A stretch of 64,000 bases of DNA from Nitratireductor sp. XY-223 (GCF_004959855.1 NZ_SPNT01000006.1:124001-188000), one strand, 5' to 3'; shown: positions 51,196 to 60,794, counted from the stretch's first letter. Made by a program: numbers and translations. Notes: generated by a model not told the origin, from the sequence alone.

Positions 51196-51621
51196 CTACC
51201 GCGCCTCCATATAGTTCTTCAGGTTTGAAAGCTGGTTGCCGTCCACACGCTTCATCGCAAAACGCAGCAGCGGAAAGGCGGCACGCCAGAGCAGGCCGCC
51301 AGCCCTGCATTCGGCGACGAGGGTTACAAGCGTGCGCCCGCCCGGGCATTCCTGCAGCACATAGGTGTAGTCGGCCGTGACCTTGCCCTGGACCGACCGC
51401 AACACCAGCGATCGACCGGGCTCATATGCGGCGATAGATGCCGGGCGCTCCTTGCCGCGGGCGCGAAATGTCAACAGGGTTCCGTTTGCCGTTTCTCCGT
51501 GCGCCTGCAGGTTTTCGACGCCCGGCATCCATCGCGGTGCGTTGTTCCAGTCGGTGAGCGCCGCCCAGACGTCCGCAACCGATCTGTCGATGTGTTCCCT
51601 GGCTGTGAATACGGGCGCCAT
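51196..51621 (-). CDS. SRPBCC family protein (START/polyketide cyclase-like)
   Basis: 141 residues. Begins FTAREHIDRSVADVWAALTDWNNAPRWMPGVENL, the classic first helix-strand of the START-like barrel, and later has LVLRSVQGKVTADYTYVL and a long C-terminal helix. Such proteins bind hydrophobic ligands or act as cyclases/aromatases. In operon with DUF4287. Function unknown. Confidence 0.85.
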   Translation of the reverse strand: MAPVFTAREHIDRSVADVWAALTDWNNAPRWMPGVENLQAHGETANGTLLTFRARGKERPASIAAYEPGRSLVLRSVQGKVTADYTYVLQECPGGRTLVTLVAECRAGGLLWRAAFPLLRFAMKRVDGNQLSNLKNYMEAR

Positions 51622-51702
51622 TTGCTGTCTCCATACGCAATGCCCGTATAGGCGCGAACGCCCCTGAGCGTATTGTATGAATTTGATCTGGAACCGAACG
51701 GC

Positions 51703-52557
51703 TTACGATTCCGGTACAAAGCCGGCGGCGGTTTCGGCTTCCCGGGCCGTGTAAGTCGCCCGCTGCGCGGCGACGTAACGGGACGGCGAGACCCCGGTAT
51801 GGCGCCTGAAATCCCTGATGAAGTGGGCTTGATCGAACCAGCCGAAACGGTTTGCCAGGTCCGCCCAATCGATCGGTGTATTGACGTCAAGCCCGTCGAG
51901 CAGACGGCGCAATCGCAGAAGCCGCGCCAGCGCGCGCGGGCTCAGGCCGACGATCCTTGCCAGTTCCCGATCGAGATGCGCGTGCGAAATGCCAAGTTCG
52001 GCGGCGATATCGGCAATGGGTCGTGTCGGTTCGCCTTCCAACAGGGCCACCGCCTGCTCGCAGCGCCGGAAGGCCGGATCTTCCGGCACCGGCTTCTGGT
52101 GGAGTCCGGCTTCGAGGAGGTTCAGGATATCGTCCGGTTGCCCGCAGGAAAGCAGATCGGTTCGAAGGGCCGCTGCCTCGTCCCACGACGCCTCAAGGTC
52201 CACCACACGGCCGCGAATGTGCGACGGCTCGACCCCGAAAAGCGCCTTGCAGCCGACGGGCGTCGCAACAATGCCGATCGCGAATGTTTCGGCTGTCGGC
52301 TCGTTGACGATCGGCCTGACATGCGGCCCGATGAGCAATCCGTGCCTGGCCGAACAGGTTACGCCCATGCCGTCATCGGGTGTCTGCAGGATCGGAGCGC
52401 CGAGAACGATGACAGCGACGGTTGAACCCGTCGGCGCGATTTTCTCCCGCTTGTAGCCGATCTGGCCCCGCGCGTACCAGATCGACGAAACCAGGCGCGA
52501 CAAAGGCCCCTCGGCGACGCGGTTGCGGAAATCGAACTCGTTTGTTTCGGCGGTCAA
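51703..52557 (-). CDS. AraC family transcriptional regulator
   Basis: 284 residues. N-terminal DUF6597-like sensor domain (about 1-150, EGPLSRLVSSIWYARGQIGYKREKIAPTGSTVAVIV) and two helix-turn-helices at the end: ADIAAELGISHAHLDRELARIVGL and DLANRFGWFDQAHFIRDFRRHTGVSPSRYV. Members are found near SRPBCC or dioxygenase genes; here the next gene on the same strand is SRPBCC, 81 bases away. Effector unknown. Confidence 0.9.
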   Translation of the reverse strand: MTAETNEFDFRNRVAEGPLSRLVSSIWYARGQIGYKREKIAPTGSTVAVIVLGAPILQTPDDGMGVTCSARHGLLIGPHVRPIVNEPTAETFAIGIVATPVGCKALFGVEPSHIRGRVVDLEASWDEAAALRTDLLSCGQPDDILNLLEAGLHQKPVPEDPAFRRCEQAVALLEGEPTRPIADIAAELGISHAHLDRELARIVGLSPRALARLLRLRRLLDGLDVNTPIDWADLANRFGWFDQAHFIRDFRRHTGVSPSRYVAAQRATYTAREAETAAGFVPES

Positions 52558-52649
52558 TCTGTTCAGGCTCCCAACGGAGTAAACCTATCGCACACGAGCG
52601 AAATTGCCGAGTAACTACCGAACAATGGTTGATTGATGCCCGGGGGCGT

Positions 52650-53984
52650 CTATAGCCGGTCCTTCAGCGCGTAGTAGACCATCGCCAGGGCAAGCAGGGG
52701 CGTGCGCAGCGCGCCGCCGCCGGGAAAGCGCGGCGTCGGTATGGAGGCCATCAGGTCGAAACGGGCGGCGGTGCCGCCGATCGCCTCGGCGGCAAGCTTT
52801 CCGCAAAGGGTCGCCATGCCGACACCATGACCGGAGTAGCCGGACGCCGACAGGATGTTCGGTGCAAGGCGCGCGAGATGCGGCATCCGGTTGACGGTGA
52901 TGCCGAGCGTCCCGCCCCAGCCGAAATCGATCGCCGTGTCTTCGAGCTGCGGATAGATCCGCAGCATGTATTTGCGCACGAATGCGGGAATGTCGGGCGG
53001 AAAGCGGTAGCCGTAATTCTCGCCGCCGCCGAAGAGGAGCCGGTTGTCGGCCGACAGGCGGTAATAGTTGATGACGTTGCGGGAATCGGCGACCGCCGCG
53101 TTGTTGGATATCAGCGAGCGGGCGAGGTCGGACGGCAGCGGCGCGGTGGCGATGATGAAATTGTTGATCGGCATGACATGGCCGGAGACGTCGGCATCAA
53201 GGGCACCGATATAGCCGTTGCACGCGAGCAGCGCGAAGCGCGCCCGAACACTGCCCTTCCGGGTGTTGATGCGGGCTTTTTCGCCGGGTTCGAGGCCGGT
53301 GACCTCGGTCTTCTCGAAAATGCGCACGCCCGCCGCGGCGGCAGCGCGGCCGAGGCCGAGCGCAAGGTTGAGCGGATGCAGGTGGCCGGCGCCTTCGTCC
53401 AGCATGCCGCCGAAATAGGCGTCCGTTCCGAGGATCGAGCGGATTTCCTCGCTGCCGACGAAGCGCAGCTTTTCATACCCGTAGTCACTGCGCAGTTTGT
53501 TTACGTAGTCCCGCGTTCCGGCAACGAAGCGGGCGCGGTGATCGGCGTAGAGGATGCCCGGCCTGATATCGCAATCGATCTGGTGCCGGTCGATCAGCGC
53601 GTGAACGAGCTGCTTGGATTCCTCGGCCAGATCCCAGAGCCGGTGCGCCTTGTCGGCGCCGACCATCGCTTCCAGGTCTTCCTGGTCGCGCCGCTGCCCG
53701 GAACCGAGCTGTCCGCCATTTCGGCCGGAGGCGCCCCAGCCGATCCGGTGGGCGTCGAGCAGCACGGTGTCGAGGCCCTGTTCGGCGCAGTGCAGCGCGG
53801 CCGACAGGCCGGTATACCCGGCGCCGACGATGCACACATCGCAGTCGGTATCGGCGTCGAGCTCGGGACAGGCGTCCACGCGGTTCGCAGTCGCCGCATA
53901 GTAGCTCTCGGGATATTGCCCCGGTCTGTCATTGGCGTTGAGAAGATCCAATGCCGCTCCTTCGATGCTGGTCCGTCGTTTCAT
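52650..53984 (-). CDS. FAD-dependent oxidoreductase, PuuB-like (gamma-glutamylputrescine oxidase group)
   Basis: 444 residues from the ATG at 53984. N-terminal RPGQYPESYYAATANRVDACPELDADTDCDVCIVGAGYTGLSAA carries the FAD-binding GAGYTG (about 54-59) and the PESYYAATA block typical of PuuB. Also HRIGWGASGRNGGQLGSGQ and the C-terminal SGYSGHGVGMATLCGKLAAEAI. Oxidises amines or N-methyl amino acids in related proteins. Its start diverges from an SDR gene, with 167 bases between. A role for polyamines is inferred from the subgroup. Confidence 0.85.
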   Translation of the reverse strand: MKRRTSIEGAALDLLNANDRPGQYPESYYAATANRVDACPELDADTDCDVCIVGAGYTGLSAALHCAEQGLDTVLLDAHRIGWGASGRNGGQLGSGQRRDQEDLEAMVGADKAHRLWDLAEESKQLVHALIDRHQIDCDIRPGILYADHRARFVAGTRDYVNKLRSDYGYEKLRFVGSEEIRSILGTDAYFGGMLDEGAGHLHPLNLALGLGRAAAAAGVRIFEKTEVTGLEPGEKARINTRKGSVRARFALLACNGYIGALDADVSGHVMPINNFIIATAPLPSDLARSLISNNAAVADSRNVINYYRLSADNRLLFGGGENYGYRFPPDIPAFVRKYMLRIYPQLEDTAIDFGWGGTLGITVNRMPHLARLAPNILSASGYSGHGVGMATLCGKLAAEAIGGTAARFDLMASIPTPRFPGGGALRTPLLALAMVYYALKDRL

Positions 53985-54151
53985 GCCTCTTAGCGCAAAT
54001 TGCCGGTGCGTCGACACAGAATTTGCCGTTTGTGTTACGCGATTTGTTCGCCACGGGGCTTTACAATCCCATCATGGGCAGGACATACTACTCGGTATGT
54101 TGTAAACGACAGAACCAGCGCCGCGAAAGACGGCGCAACGGGGAGGCTGAG

Positions 54152-54976
54152 TTGGATTATCTGGAAAACCTGTTTTCCGTGAAAGGCAAGACCGCGCTCG
54201 TCACGGGCGGTGCGACGGGCATCGGAAAAATGGTCGCGACCGCACTGATAAACGGCGGCGCCACCGTCCTGATCGCATCGCGGAAAGGCGAAGCCTGCGT
54301 CGCCGTCGCGGAGGAACTCAATGCGCTGGGGGCACCCGGCTCGGCGGTCGGCTTCGCCGGTGATGTCGGGACCGAGGAGGGGATCGCGGCACTGGTCGCC
54401 GACGTCAAGGCGCGAACGGATGCGCTCCACATCCTGGTCAACAATGCCGGCGTTACCTGGGGCGAGCCGCTCGACACCTTCCCGCACATGGCGTGGCACA
54501 AGGTGATGAACATCAATGTCGGCGGGCTCTTCACCCTGACGCGCGAATTGCTGCCGCTGCTCGACGCCGCCGCTTCGGACACCGATCCGGCGCGGATCAT
54601 CAATCTCGGTTCGGTGATGGGCACACAGCCGGTCGCCGAGGGAGCTTACTCCTATTCGGCTTCGAAAGCGGCGGTTCATCATCTGACCCGGATCCTCGCC
54701 AACGAGTTCGCCAGGCGCCGGATCACGGTCAACGCGTTCGCGCCCGGTCCGTTCCAGAGCAAGATGACGGCCTTCGCCACGGGTTCCGACGAACAGGCTG
54801 CCAAGGTCGGCATGGGGGTCCCGCTCGGCCGCATCGGCTCGCCGGACGATGTCGCCGGGGCGACGCTTTACCTTTGCGGAAAGGGCGGCTCCTACATTTC
54901 AGGCGCCATCCTGCCGCTGGACGGCGGGCTTTCCGTCTACAGCTCCATGGGTCTCTTCGCCCATGCGCTCGAATAG
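54152..54976 (+). CDS. SDR family oxidoreductase (TTG start)
   Basis: 274 residues from a TTG at 54152 with GGGAGG six bases before it, which gives MDYLENLFSVKGKTALVTGG; the frame is open further upstream without a site. TGGATGIG for NAD(P), NNAG, the Ser in NLGSVMG, and YSYSASKAAVHHL for the active Tyr/Lys. NAPGP-like FAPGPFQSKM and GGLSVYSSMG complete the classical SDR. First of a probable four-gene set with a kinase-fold protein and another SDR. Confidence 0.88.
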   Translation: MDYLENLFSVKGKTALVTGGATGIGKMVATALINGGATVLIASRKGEACVAVAEELNALGAPGSAVGFAGDVGTEEGIAALVADVKARTDALHILVNNAGVTWGEPLDTFPHMAWHKVMNINVGGLFTLTRELLPLLDAAASDTDPARIINLGSVMGTQPVAEGAYSYSASKAAVHHLTRILANEFARRRITVNAFAPGPFQSKMTAFATGSDEQAAKVGMGVPLGRIGSPDDVAGATLYLCGKGGSYISGAILPLDGGLSVYSSMGLFAHALE

Positions 54977-55047
54977 GGCCCGGCCGGAAACGACGCTTGT
55001 CAATTGCGCGCATGCCGTGTTCCCATTGAGCGGGAGGATCTGCCGCC

Positions 55048-56079
55048 ATGAGCAACAGCAACGATCTTGATATCCAAACCCTGGGTGCCGAGCTGGAAGC
55101 CGGCATCGCGGGTTTTTCCGGGCTGCGCGCGGCAACGAAATTCAATACCGGCCAGTCCAATCCGACCTATCTGATCGATGCCGACAGCGGCCAGTATGTG
55201 CTGCGGGCGAAACCGCCCGGGCAGTTGCTGAAATCGGCGCATCAGGTGGATCGCGAGTTCCGCGTGATGCGGGCGCTCAAGGGCAGCGGCGTTCCCGTGC
55301 CGGACATGCTCTATCTTTCCGAGGAGGACTCGTCGATCGGACGTATGTTCTTCGTCATGGACTATCTGGACGGCCGGATTTTCTGGCAGCCGGACCTTCC
55401 CGAATGCGACCGGGCGGAACGCGGACCGATTTACGACGCCATGAACGCGGCGCTGGCATCCCTGCACGACGTCGATCCGGCAGCCGTGGGGCTGGCCGAA
55501 TTCGGCAAGCCCGGAAACTACTTCGAGCGTCAGCTCAGCCGCTGGACGAAGCAGTACCGGTCAAGCGAGACGCAGACCATCAGCGACATGGACGCGCTGA
55601 TCCCGTGGCTGGAGGCCAACATGCCGCCCGATGACGGCGCGGTTTCCCTGGTGCATGGCGACTACCGGATCGACAACATGATCTTCGCACCCGACCGCCC
55701 GGAGATCCGCGCGGTGCTGGACTGGGAACTGTCCACCCTCGGCCACCCGCTGGCGGATCTCGCCTATCAGTGCATGCAGTGGCGATTGCCGCATGATTCC
55801 GGATTTCGCGGTCTCGGCGGATTGGACCGCACCGCCGCGGGCCTTCCGACCGAGGAGGACTATGTCGCCGCCTATTGCCGGCGCAGGAACATCGACGCGA
55901 TCGAGAACTGGCCGTTTTACCTGGCGTTTTCGTTCTTCCGGCTTGCGGCAATCCTGCAAGGGGTGCTCAAGCGCGCGCTGGACGGGAACGCATCCAACCC
56001 GAAACGGGCAAAGGAAATGAGTGTCGCCGTCCCGGTGATGGCGCACATGGCCATGGAAATCACAAGGGGAGGCCACTGA
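55048..56079 (+). CDS. Phosphotransferase family protein (APH fold, ACAD10/11-like, LvaA-like)
   Basis: 343 residues. Kinase-like fold with the catalytic motif VHGDYRIDNMIF (Brenner motif, about residue 200) and metal-binding Asp in VLDWELSTLGHPLADLAY. N-terminal FNTGQSNPTYLID and VLRAKPPGQLLKSAHQVDREFRVMRAL match the group of LvaA and the human ACAD10/11 N-terminal halves, which phosphorylate 4-hydroxyacyl-CoAs. Followed one base later by an SDR gene (ATG at 56081), so they are translated together. An acyl-CoA dehydrogenase, the usual neighbour, is not present. Confidence 0.88.
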   Translation: MSNSNDLDIQTLGAELEAGIAGFSGLRAATKFNTGQSNPTYLIDADSGQYVLRAKPPGQLLKSAHQVDREFRVMRALKGSGVPVPDMLYLSEEDSSIGRMFFVMDYLDGRIFWQPDLPECDRAERGPIYDAMNAALASLHDVDPAAVGLAEFGKPGNYFERQLSRWTKQYRSSETQTISDMDALIPWLEANMPPDDGAVSLVHGDYRIDNMIFAPDRPEIRAVLDWELSTLGHPLADLAYQCMQWRLPHDSGFRGLGGLDRTAAGLPTEEDYVAAYCRRRNIDAIENWPFYLAFSFFRLAAILQGVLKRALDGNASNPKRAKEMSVAVPVMAHMAMEITRGGH

Positions 56080-56080
56080 G

Positions 56081-56875
56081 ATGGCGGGTCTTTTTGAAGG
56101 GGCGACCGTATTGATCACCGGTGCGTCGGGCGGGTTTGGCAGTGCCGCCGCCCGCCGTTATGCGGCGGAGGGCGCCCGGCTCGTGCTTTCGGACTACGAT
56201 GAGAAGGCGCTCGACGATATTGCCGGAGCGATCAGCAACAATCACGGCTGCGATATCGCGGCGCTGGCCGGCGATATTGCCGATGAGAGCCTCTCGGAGC
56301 GGCTTGTGGCGCTCGCGGTCGACCGTTTCGACCGCCTCGACGTTGCGCTGAACAATGCCGGCATCGCCCAGGAGGCATTCACAAAGCTGCCGAAGACGGA
56401 TTCGGCGGAAGCGCGGCGGATCTTCGATATCGATCTCGTCGGCATGTTCTATGCGCTCAAGCATCAGTTGCCGGTCATGGAGAGGCAGTTCCGCAGCAGC
56501 GGATCCGGCGGGGCGATCGTTAATGTGGCCTCCGTTGCCGGTGTCACCGGAGCGTCGGGCCTCGCCGTCTACGCCGCCGCCAAGCACGGGGTCGTCGGCC
56601 TGACCCGCTCGGTGGCGCAGGAATATGCGCGGCTCGGCGTGCGGATCAACGCCGTGTGCCCGTCCTTCGCGCGCACGCCCATGGCGACCGAAATGCTGGG
56701 CGTCGAGGTGCGCGGCAAGGTGATCACCGAAGAGCAACTGGTGCGCGGCATTCCGATGGGCCGTCTCGCCGAGGTCGAGGAGGTGGTCGAAGCGTTCATC
56801 TTCGCGTCCTCGCCAAGCAACTCGTTCATGACGGGCCAGACGCTGCACGTGGATGGCGGCCTGACCGGCTACTGA
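56081..56875 (+). CDS. SDR family oxidoreductase (glucose-dehydrogenase-like)
   Basis: 264 residues. TGASGGFG (12-19), acidic LSDYD that prefers NAD, NNAGIAQE, Ser in VNVASVAG and the active Tyr and Lys in YAAAKHG. A one-base gap to the phosphotransferase gene shows coupling. The pair would oxidise or reduce the substrate handled by the kinase; the order cannot be told. Confidence 0.88.
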   Translation: MAGLFEGATVLITGASGGFGSAAARRYAAEGARLVLSDYDEKALDDIAGAISNNHGCDIAALAGDIADESLSERLVALAVDRFDRLDVALNNAGIAQEAFTKLPKTDSAEARRIFDIDLVGMFYALKHQLPVMERQFRSSGSGGAIVNVASVAGVTGASGLAVYAAAKHGVVGLTRSVAQEYARLGVRINAVCPSFARTPMATEMLGVEVRGKVITEEQLVRGIPMGRLAEVEEVVEAFIFASSPSNSFMTGQTLHVDGGLTGY

Positions 56876-56881
56876 TTTGTA

Positions 56882-57850
56882 TCAGTCGCCGATCTCGTCG
56901 GTCGGCCGCCTGGCGATCGTGTCGAAATAGTGGGCGGCGAAAAATCCGGCGTCGATGTCGAGCAACGCGGTATGCTGCGGGCGCTCGCCCCAGCTCGGAT
57001 CAACGGTCGGCTTGCCGGCCGGGTTGAAGATCGTCTGGCCGATGCCGGGGCCTTCGGTCACGGCGGCCAGCGCGCCGCGCTTTTGCATGTATACGCCCGG
57101 GATCGTCAGGTAGGCGAGCGCCATGACGTCGTGCGGGATGCAGCCGTTGATACCCGAATGGCTGCGATAGAAGCGTGCGTAAAACCGTGCCATGTCCGAA
57201 AGCAGCTTGCCGACTTTCGGGTCGGCCTCCTCGAGATCGGCGAAGAAATGCGGCGACAGGACCACCTTGGTGGTCACGTCGAGCGGCGCCAGCACCACCG
57301 GCCAGTCTGCGGCGAAGACCCGTTCGGCCGCGTGCGGGTCGTTCCAGATATTGGCCTCCGCGACCGGTGAGACATTGCCGGGCCGGTAGACCGCGCCGCC
57401 CATGATACAGACGGATTTGACGCGTTCCGCGATCGATGGATCGCGCTCCAGTGCGCGCGCGAGGTTGGTCAGCGGCCCGACGGCGCAGATGTCGATCTCG
57501 CCGGGCATTTCTTTCGTTTTTTCAATCAGATAATCCGCCGCGTCCAGCGCAACGACGGACCTTGCCGAGGCGGGAATTTCAACTTCGCCCAGACCGTTCC
57601 GACCGTGCACGAAATAGCTGTGGGGCTTCGGTTCCATGACCAGCGGCCGGCTGTCGCCACGCGCGACGTCGCCTGCGTGGCCGAAATAATCGAGCAGTGC
57701 GAGCGCGTTGTCGGTCGCTTCAGTAACCGACACATTGCCGAAGATGGTGGTCAGGGCGATGAGGTCGATGTCCGGGTGGGCGATGGCGTAGGCGATGGCC
57801 ATCGTGTCGTCGATGCCGGGATCCGTGTCGATGATAATCTTGTGTGTCAT
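56882..57850 (-). CDS. Nucleoside hydrolase (inosine/uridine-preferring family)
   Basis: 322 residues from the ATG at 57850. The calcium-binding signature DTDPGIDD is at residues 8-15, with the later VVLAPLDVTTKV and HDVMALAYL supplying the other ligands. Cleaves the N-glycosidic bond of ribonucleosides or related ligands. Convergent with the SDR gene (6 bases) and divergent from an MFS gene (115 bases), which may carry its substrate. Confidence 0.92.
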   Translation of the reverse strand: MTHKIIIDTDPGIDDTMAIAYAIAHPDIDLIALTTIFGNVSVTEATDNALALLDYFGHAGDVARGDSRPLVMEPKPHSYFVHGRNGLGEVEIPASARSVVALDAADYLIEKTKEMPGEIDICAVGPLTNLARALERDPSIAERVKSVCIMGGAVYRPGNVSPVAEANIWNDPHAAERVFAADWPVVLAPLDVTTKVVLSPHFFADLEEADPKVGKLLSDMARFYARFYRSHSGINGCIPHDVMALAYLTIPGVYMQKRGALAAVTEGPGIGQTIFNPAGKPTVDPSWGERPQHTALLDIDAGFFAAHYFDTIARRPTDEIGD

Positions 57851-57965
57851 ATCCGTCCGTTTCTTGTTTTTGATTGTGCGAAGTGGCGCAGACCGTGCGT
57901 ATATTGCCGGAGCGAAGTCAAGCGAATTTGCACATCGGATCGCAATCGGGGACAGAGGGGCCTTC

Positions 57966-59309
57966 ATGTTCGACCGGAACCGGCAGTGGTGGCTGCTTTG
58001 CGCGCTGAGCGGCGTGCTCGGCCTGACCGTGCTTGGCGAGACGATTGTCGGCGTGGCCTTACCGACGATCCGAACGGATCTCGGCATGACCCAGATTGCC
58101 TCGCACTGGGTGGTCAACGCCTATCTGCTGACCTTTACATGCTTTGTGGCGCTCGGAGGCCGATTGGGCGACAAGCTCGGCCACGGTCTTGTATTCCAAT
58201 CCGGCGCCGCCCTGTTTGCGGTGGCATCGCTTGCCGCGGGACTGGCGCCGTCCGGAGGCATTCTGATCGCGGCAACGGCCGTGCAGGGAATCGGTGCCGC
58301 CGTAATTTTCCCGGCCTCCATGGCCATGGTGACGGCCAGCTTCCCGCCCGAGAAACGCGGCACCGCCTTTGGCATGCAGACGACGGTCGGCGGCGTTTTC
58401 ATGTCGAGCGGACCGTTGCTCGGAGGGTTGTTCTCCCAGGTGCTTTCGTGGCGCTGGATATTTCTGATCAACCTGCCGATTGTCCTGGCAATCGCACTCG
58501 TGGTGCTCGCCACCTGGCGGCCGTCGGATCAGCAAATGAGAGATAGCCGGGGACGCTTCGACCTGAGCGGCTTTGCGACGCTCTTTCTCGGCCTCGTGGC
58601 ACTTGTCGTCTTTCTCATGCAGGGGGCCGATTGGGGATGGACGAGCCCGACGCTCCTGATGCTGCTTGTTTTCGGCATCGTGCTGATGATCGTGTTCTTC
58701 ACGGTTGAGCGGCGACGGCCCGATCCGCTGATCGAGCTCGACCTTCTCGCCATCCGGACATTTACCGGCGGCACGATTTCCTTCTTTGTATTCCAGTTCA
58801 ACAAGATCGCGATCTTCGTGTTTCTCGCCATGTACTTCCAGGAGAAGCTCGGACGTTCGCCGGTGGCGGCGGGTCTTGCCGTGATGATCGCCATCCTGCC
58901 GACACTGGTAACGTCGCTGATCACCGGTCGCATGACCGATCGGCTCGGCGCCCGCGTTCCGTTGATTTTCGGCTATGCGCTCAACGGCGCAGCTGTCGTG
59001 GCCATAGGCCTGCTCAGTGTCTTTGAGAGTTACTGGCTGGTCCTTTTGCCGCTGATCATCTGGGGCGCCACGCTTCCGCCATCGTCGATCCCGGCCCGGC
59101 AGGCACTGATGGGTGCGGTGCCCAAGGACAAGCACGGCCAGGCAAGCGGTATCAACCTGACCGTACAGATGCTTGGCGGCACGATCGGCATGGCGCTGTG
59201 CGGTTCGATCCTTGCGGCGACCGGCAGTTATCAGCTCGTCTTCCTGATTACCGGGTGTCTCGTTCTGGCGACAATTTTCGTAATCTGGTCAATGGTTGAG
59301 CGGGATTAG
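57966..59309 (+). CDS. MFS transporter (DHA2/EmrB-like)
   Basis: 447 residues from the ATG at 57966. Twelve to fourteen hydrophobic segments. Motif C-like GGRLGDKLGHGLVFQSG after helix 2 and the GPLLGGLFSQVLSWRWIFLINLPI block between helices 5 and 6 place it in the DHA2/EmrB subgroup; second half IDRMTDRLGARVPLIFG-like. Substrate unknown. Overlaps the next convergent gene by 4 bases at its stop. Confidence 0.88.
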   Translation: MFDRNRQWWLLCALSGVLGLTVLGETIVGVALPTIRTDLGMTQIASHWVVNAYLLTFTCFVALGGRLGDKLGHGLVFQSGAALFAVASLAAGLAPSGGILIAATAVQGIGAAVIFPASMAMVTASFPPEKRGTAFGMQTTVGGVFMSSGPLLGGLFSQVLSWRWIFLINLPIVLAIALVVLATWRPSDQQMRDSRGRFDLSGFATLFLGLVALVVFLMQGADWGWTSPTLLMLLVFGIVLMIVFFTVERRRPDPLIELDLLAIRTFTGGTISFFVFQFNKIAIFVFLAMYFQEKLGRSPVAAGLAVMIAILPTLVTSLITGRMTDRLGARVPLIFGYALNGAAVVAIGLLSVFESYWLVLLPLIIWGATLPPSSIPARQALMGAVPKDKHGQASGINLTVQMLGGTIGMALCGSILAATGSYQLVFLITGCLVLATIFVIWSMVERD

Positions 59310-60391
59310 ACCGCAAACCGCTCGGGTCGGCAGATGTCGAGAAGGCGAACCGCGGTGCCGTCGAGTATCTCGACCGCCGCGAAACGGCCGACGGCGGGGG
59401 CCAGGGTTACTCCCGAATGCATGACGGAAAGGTAGAGGCCCTTCACCTGCGGCGCGAAGCCGACAATCGGCAGCCCGTCCTCGGGGATCGGCCGCACGCC
59501 GACCGCCACCCGGTCCAACGTCACGGACGCCGTGTCGGTAAAACCGTTCCTGATATCCAGCAGCATCCGCTGCGCCACGGCTTCCGGGCCGTTTTCACCG
59601 GTTGCATCGATATATTCGGCGGCGCCGGCGACCAGGTTTGTTGAGACCTGGCGGATTTCCAGCGCCGGGTGGATCAACACCGTATTCACCAGCGGCGCAT
59701 CGCACCGGTAATGGGCGATGATGGCGGGCGAGGCCTCGACGGGAAGATTTATGCCCAAAGGCGCGGTCAGATCCGCGGATCCGGTTCCCGAAGCCACGAC
59801 GACGACGTCCGCCTCCAGTACGGCTCCGGAAGAAAGGCGCACGCCGGCGACCCGCTCGCCATCGACGACAAGCGCCGATGCCGTTTCGGGACAGCGGACC
59901 CCGGCACCGGCATCCCTTGCGGCGCGCAACAGCAGCCGGGTCGTCTCGACCGGCTCGGCCGCGCCTTCGCCGGCGGCAAAGGCCGCGAGCGCGGGCGGTT
60001 TCTTCAGCCGGGGTTCGAGGCGCGCGATCTCAGCGGCATCAAGCAGCCGCACGTCGTAGCCGGCGGCGGCCTGGATGCCCGCGCGGCGCTCGGTTTCGGC
60101 CCGGTCGTGCCGGCAGATCAGCGTCCCGGTCCACTTGAGAGGCAGCGCGCCGCCGAGTTCCTGCTGGAGCCTTCGGTATTCGCCGAGGGCGTGGTGCCGT
60201 AGCCGCGCATAGGGCTCGGTCGTGCCACTCCAGGCGTTGATCCATGCGAAGGACCTGCCGGTGGCGCCCTCGGCCGGATCGCCGCGGTCGATCAGGGTCA
60301 CGGCAGCACCGCGCCGTGCCAGGTGGTAGGCGATCGATGCGCCGACAATACCGCCGCCGACAATCGCGACCCTGGGTTTGGCATTGCTCAT
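59306..60391 (-). CDS. FAD-dependent oxidoreductase, DAO family
   Basis: 361 residues. GGGIVGASIAYHLARRG near the N-terminus binds FAD, with the LIDRGDPAEGATGRSFAW pattern of DAO and glycine-oxidase-like enzymes. Active site not clearly assigned: VRPIPEDGLPIVGFAPQVKGLYLSVMHSGVTLAPAVGR closes the fold. Probably oxidises an amino acid or amine. The stop overlaps the MFS gene by 4 bases. Followed upstream on the same strand by the SqrR/BigR-type regulator (29 bases). Confidence 0.85.
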   Translation of the reverse strand: MSNAKPRVAIVGGGIVGASIAYHLARRGAAVTLIDRGDPAEGATGRSFAWINAWSGTTEPYARLRHHALGEYRRLQQELGGALPLKWTGTLICRHDRAETERRAGIQAAAGYDVRLLDAAEIARLEPRLKKPPALAAFAAGEGAAEPVETTRLLLRAARDAGAGVRCPETASALVVDGERVAGVRLSSGAVLEADVVVVASGTGSADLTAPLGINLPVEASPAIIAHYRCDAPLVNTVLIHPALEIRQVSTNLVAGAAEYIDATGENGPEAVAQRMLLDIRNGFTDTASVTLDRVAVGVRPIPEDGLPIVGFAPQVKGLYLSVMHSGVTLAPAVGRFAAVEILDGTAVRLLDICRPERFAV

Positions 60392-60420
60392 CGGCGGTTT
60401 TCCGCTTGTTTACCGGGTGT

Positions 60421-60753
60421 TCAATCCTTCGCAGGCGGCTCGCAATACAGTCCGTAAAGCGTTTCGAGGACCGCCTGGACCTCCTCGGAAGCCAGCGAAT
60501 AATAGATCGTCTGCGCGTCGCGCCGCGTCTTCACCAGCTTCAGGGCGCGCAGTTTCGCCAGGTGCTGCGACAGCGCGGACTGGCTGAGGTCCACGGTGGT
60601 CGCCAGTGCCCCGACGGCCATCTCGCCGCCGACGAGATTGCACAAAATGAGAAGACGCTTCGGATTGGCCATCGCGGCAAGCAGCTGCGCGGCCTGTTCG
60701 GCATTGCCGGACAAATCCGCCTGGCCGGCTCTATCCTGCACGATCGGCGCCAT
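60421..60753 (-). CDS. ArsR family persulfide-sensing repressor, SqrR/BigR-like
   Basis: 110 residues from the ATG at 60753 (a TTG at 60780 is in frame but GAGGA would then touch the start). Winged helix: AMANPKRLLILCNLV, LATTVDLSQSALSQHLAKLRALKLV and RRDAQTIYYSLAS. Two Cys, C38 in LLILCNLV and C104 in LYGLYCEPP, lie 66 residues apart, exactly the C41/C107 spacing in SqrR and the matching pair in BigR/YgaV; these form a tetrasulfide-type bridge with sulfane sulfur and release DNA. Upstream of a DAO oxidase and downstream of HugZ on the same strand. Confidence 0.9.
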   Translation of the reverse strand: MAPIVQDRAGQADLSGNAEQAAQLLAAMANPKRLLILCNLVGGEMAVGALATTVDLSQSALSQHLAKLRALKLVKTRRDAQTIYYSLASEEVQAVLETLYGLYCEPPAKD

Positions 60754-60794
60754 GGGTCTTCTCAGCCTTTCCTTTGTCAATCCTCACATTCTTA

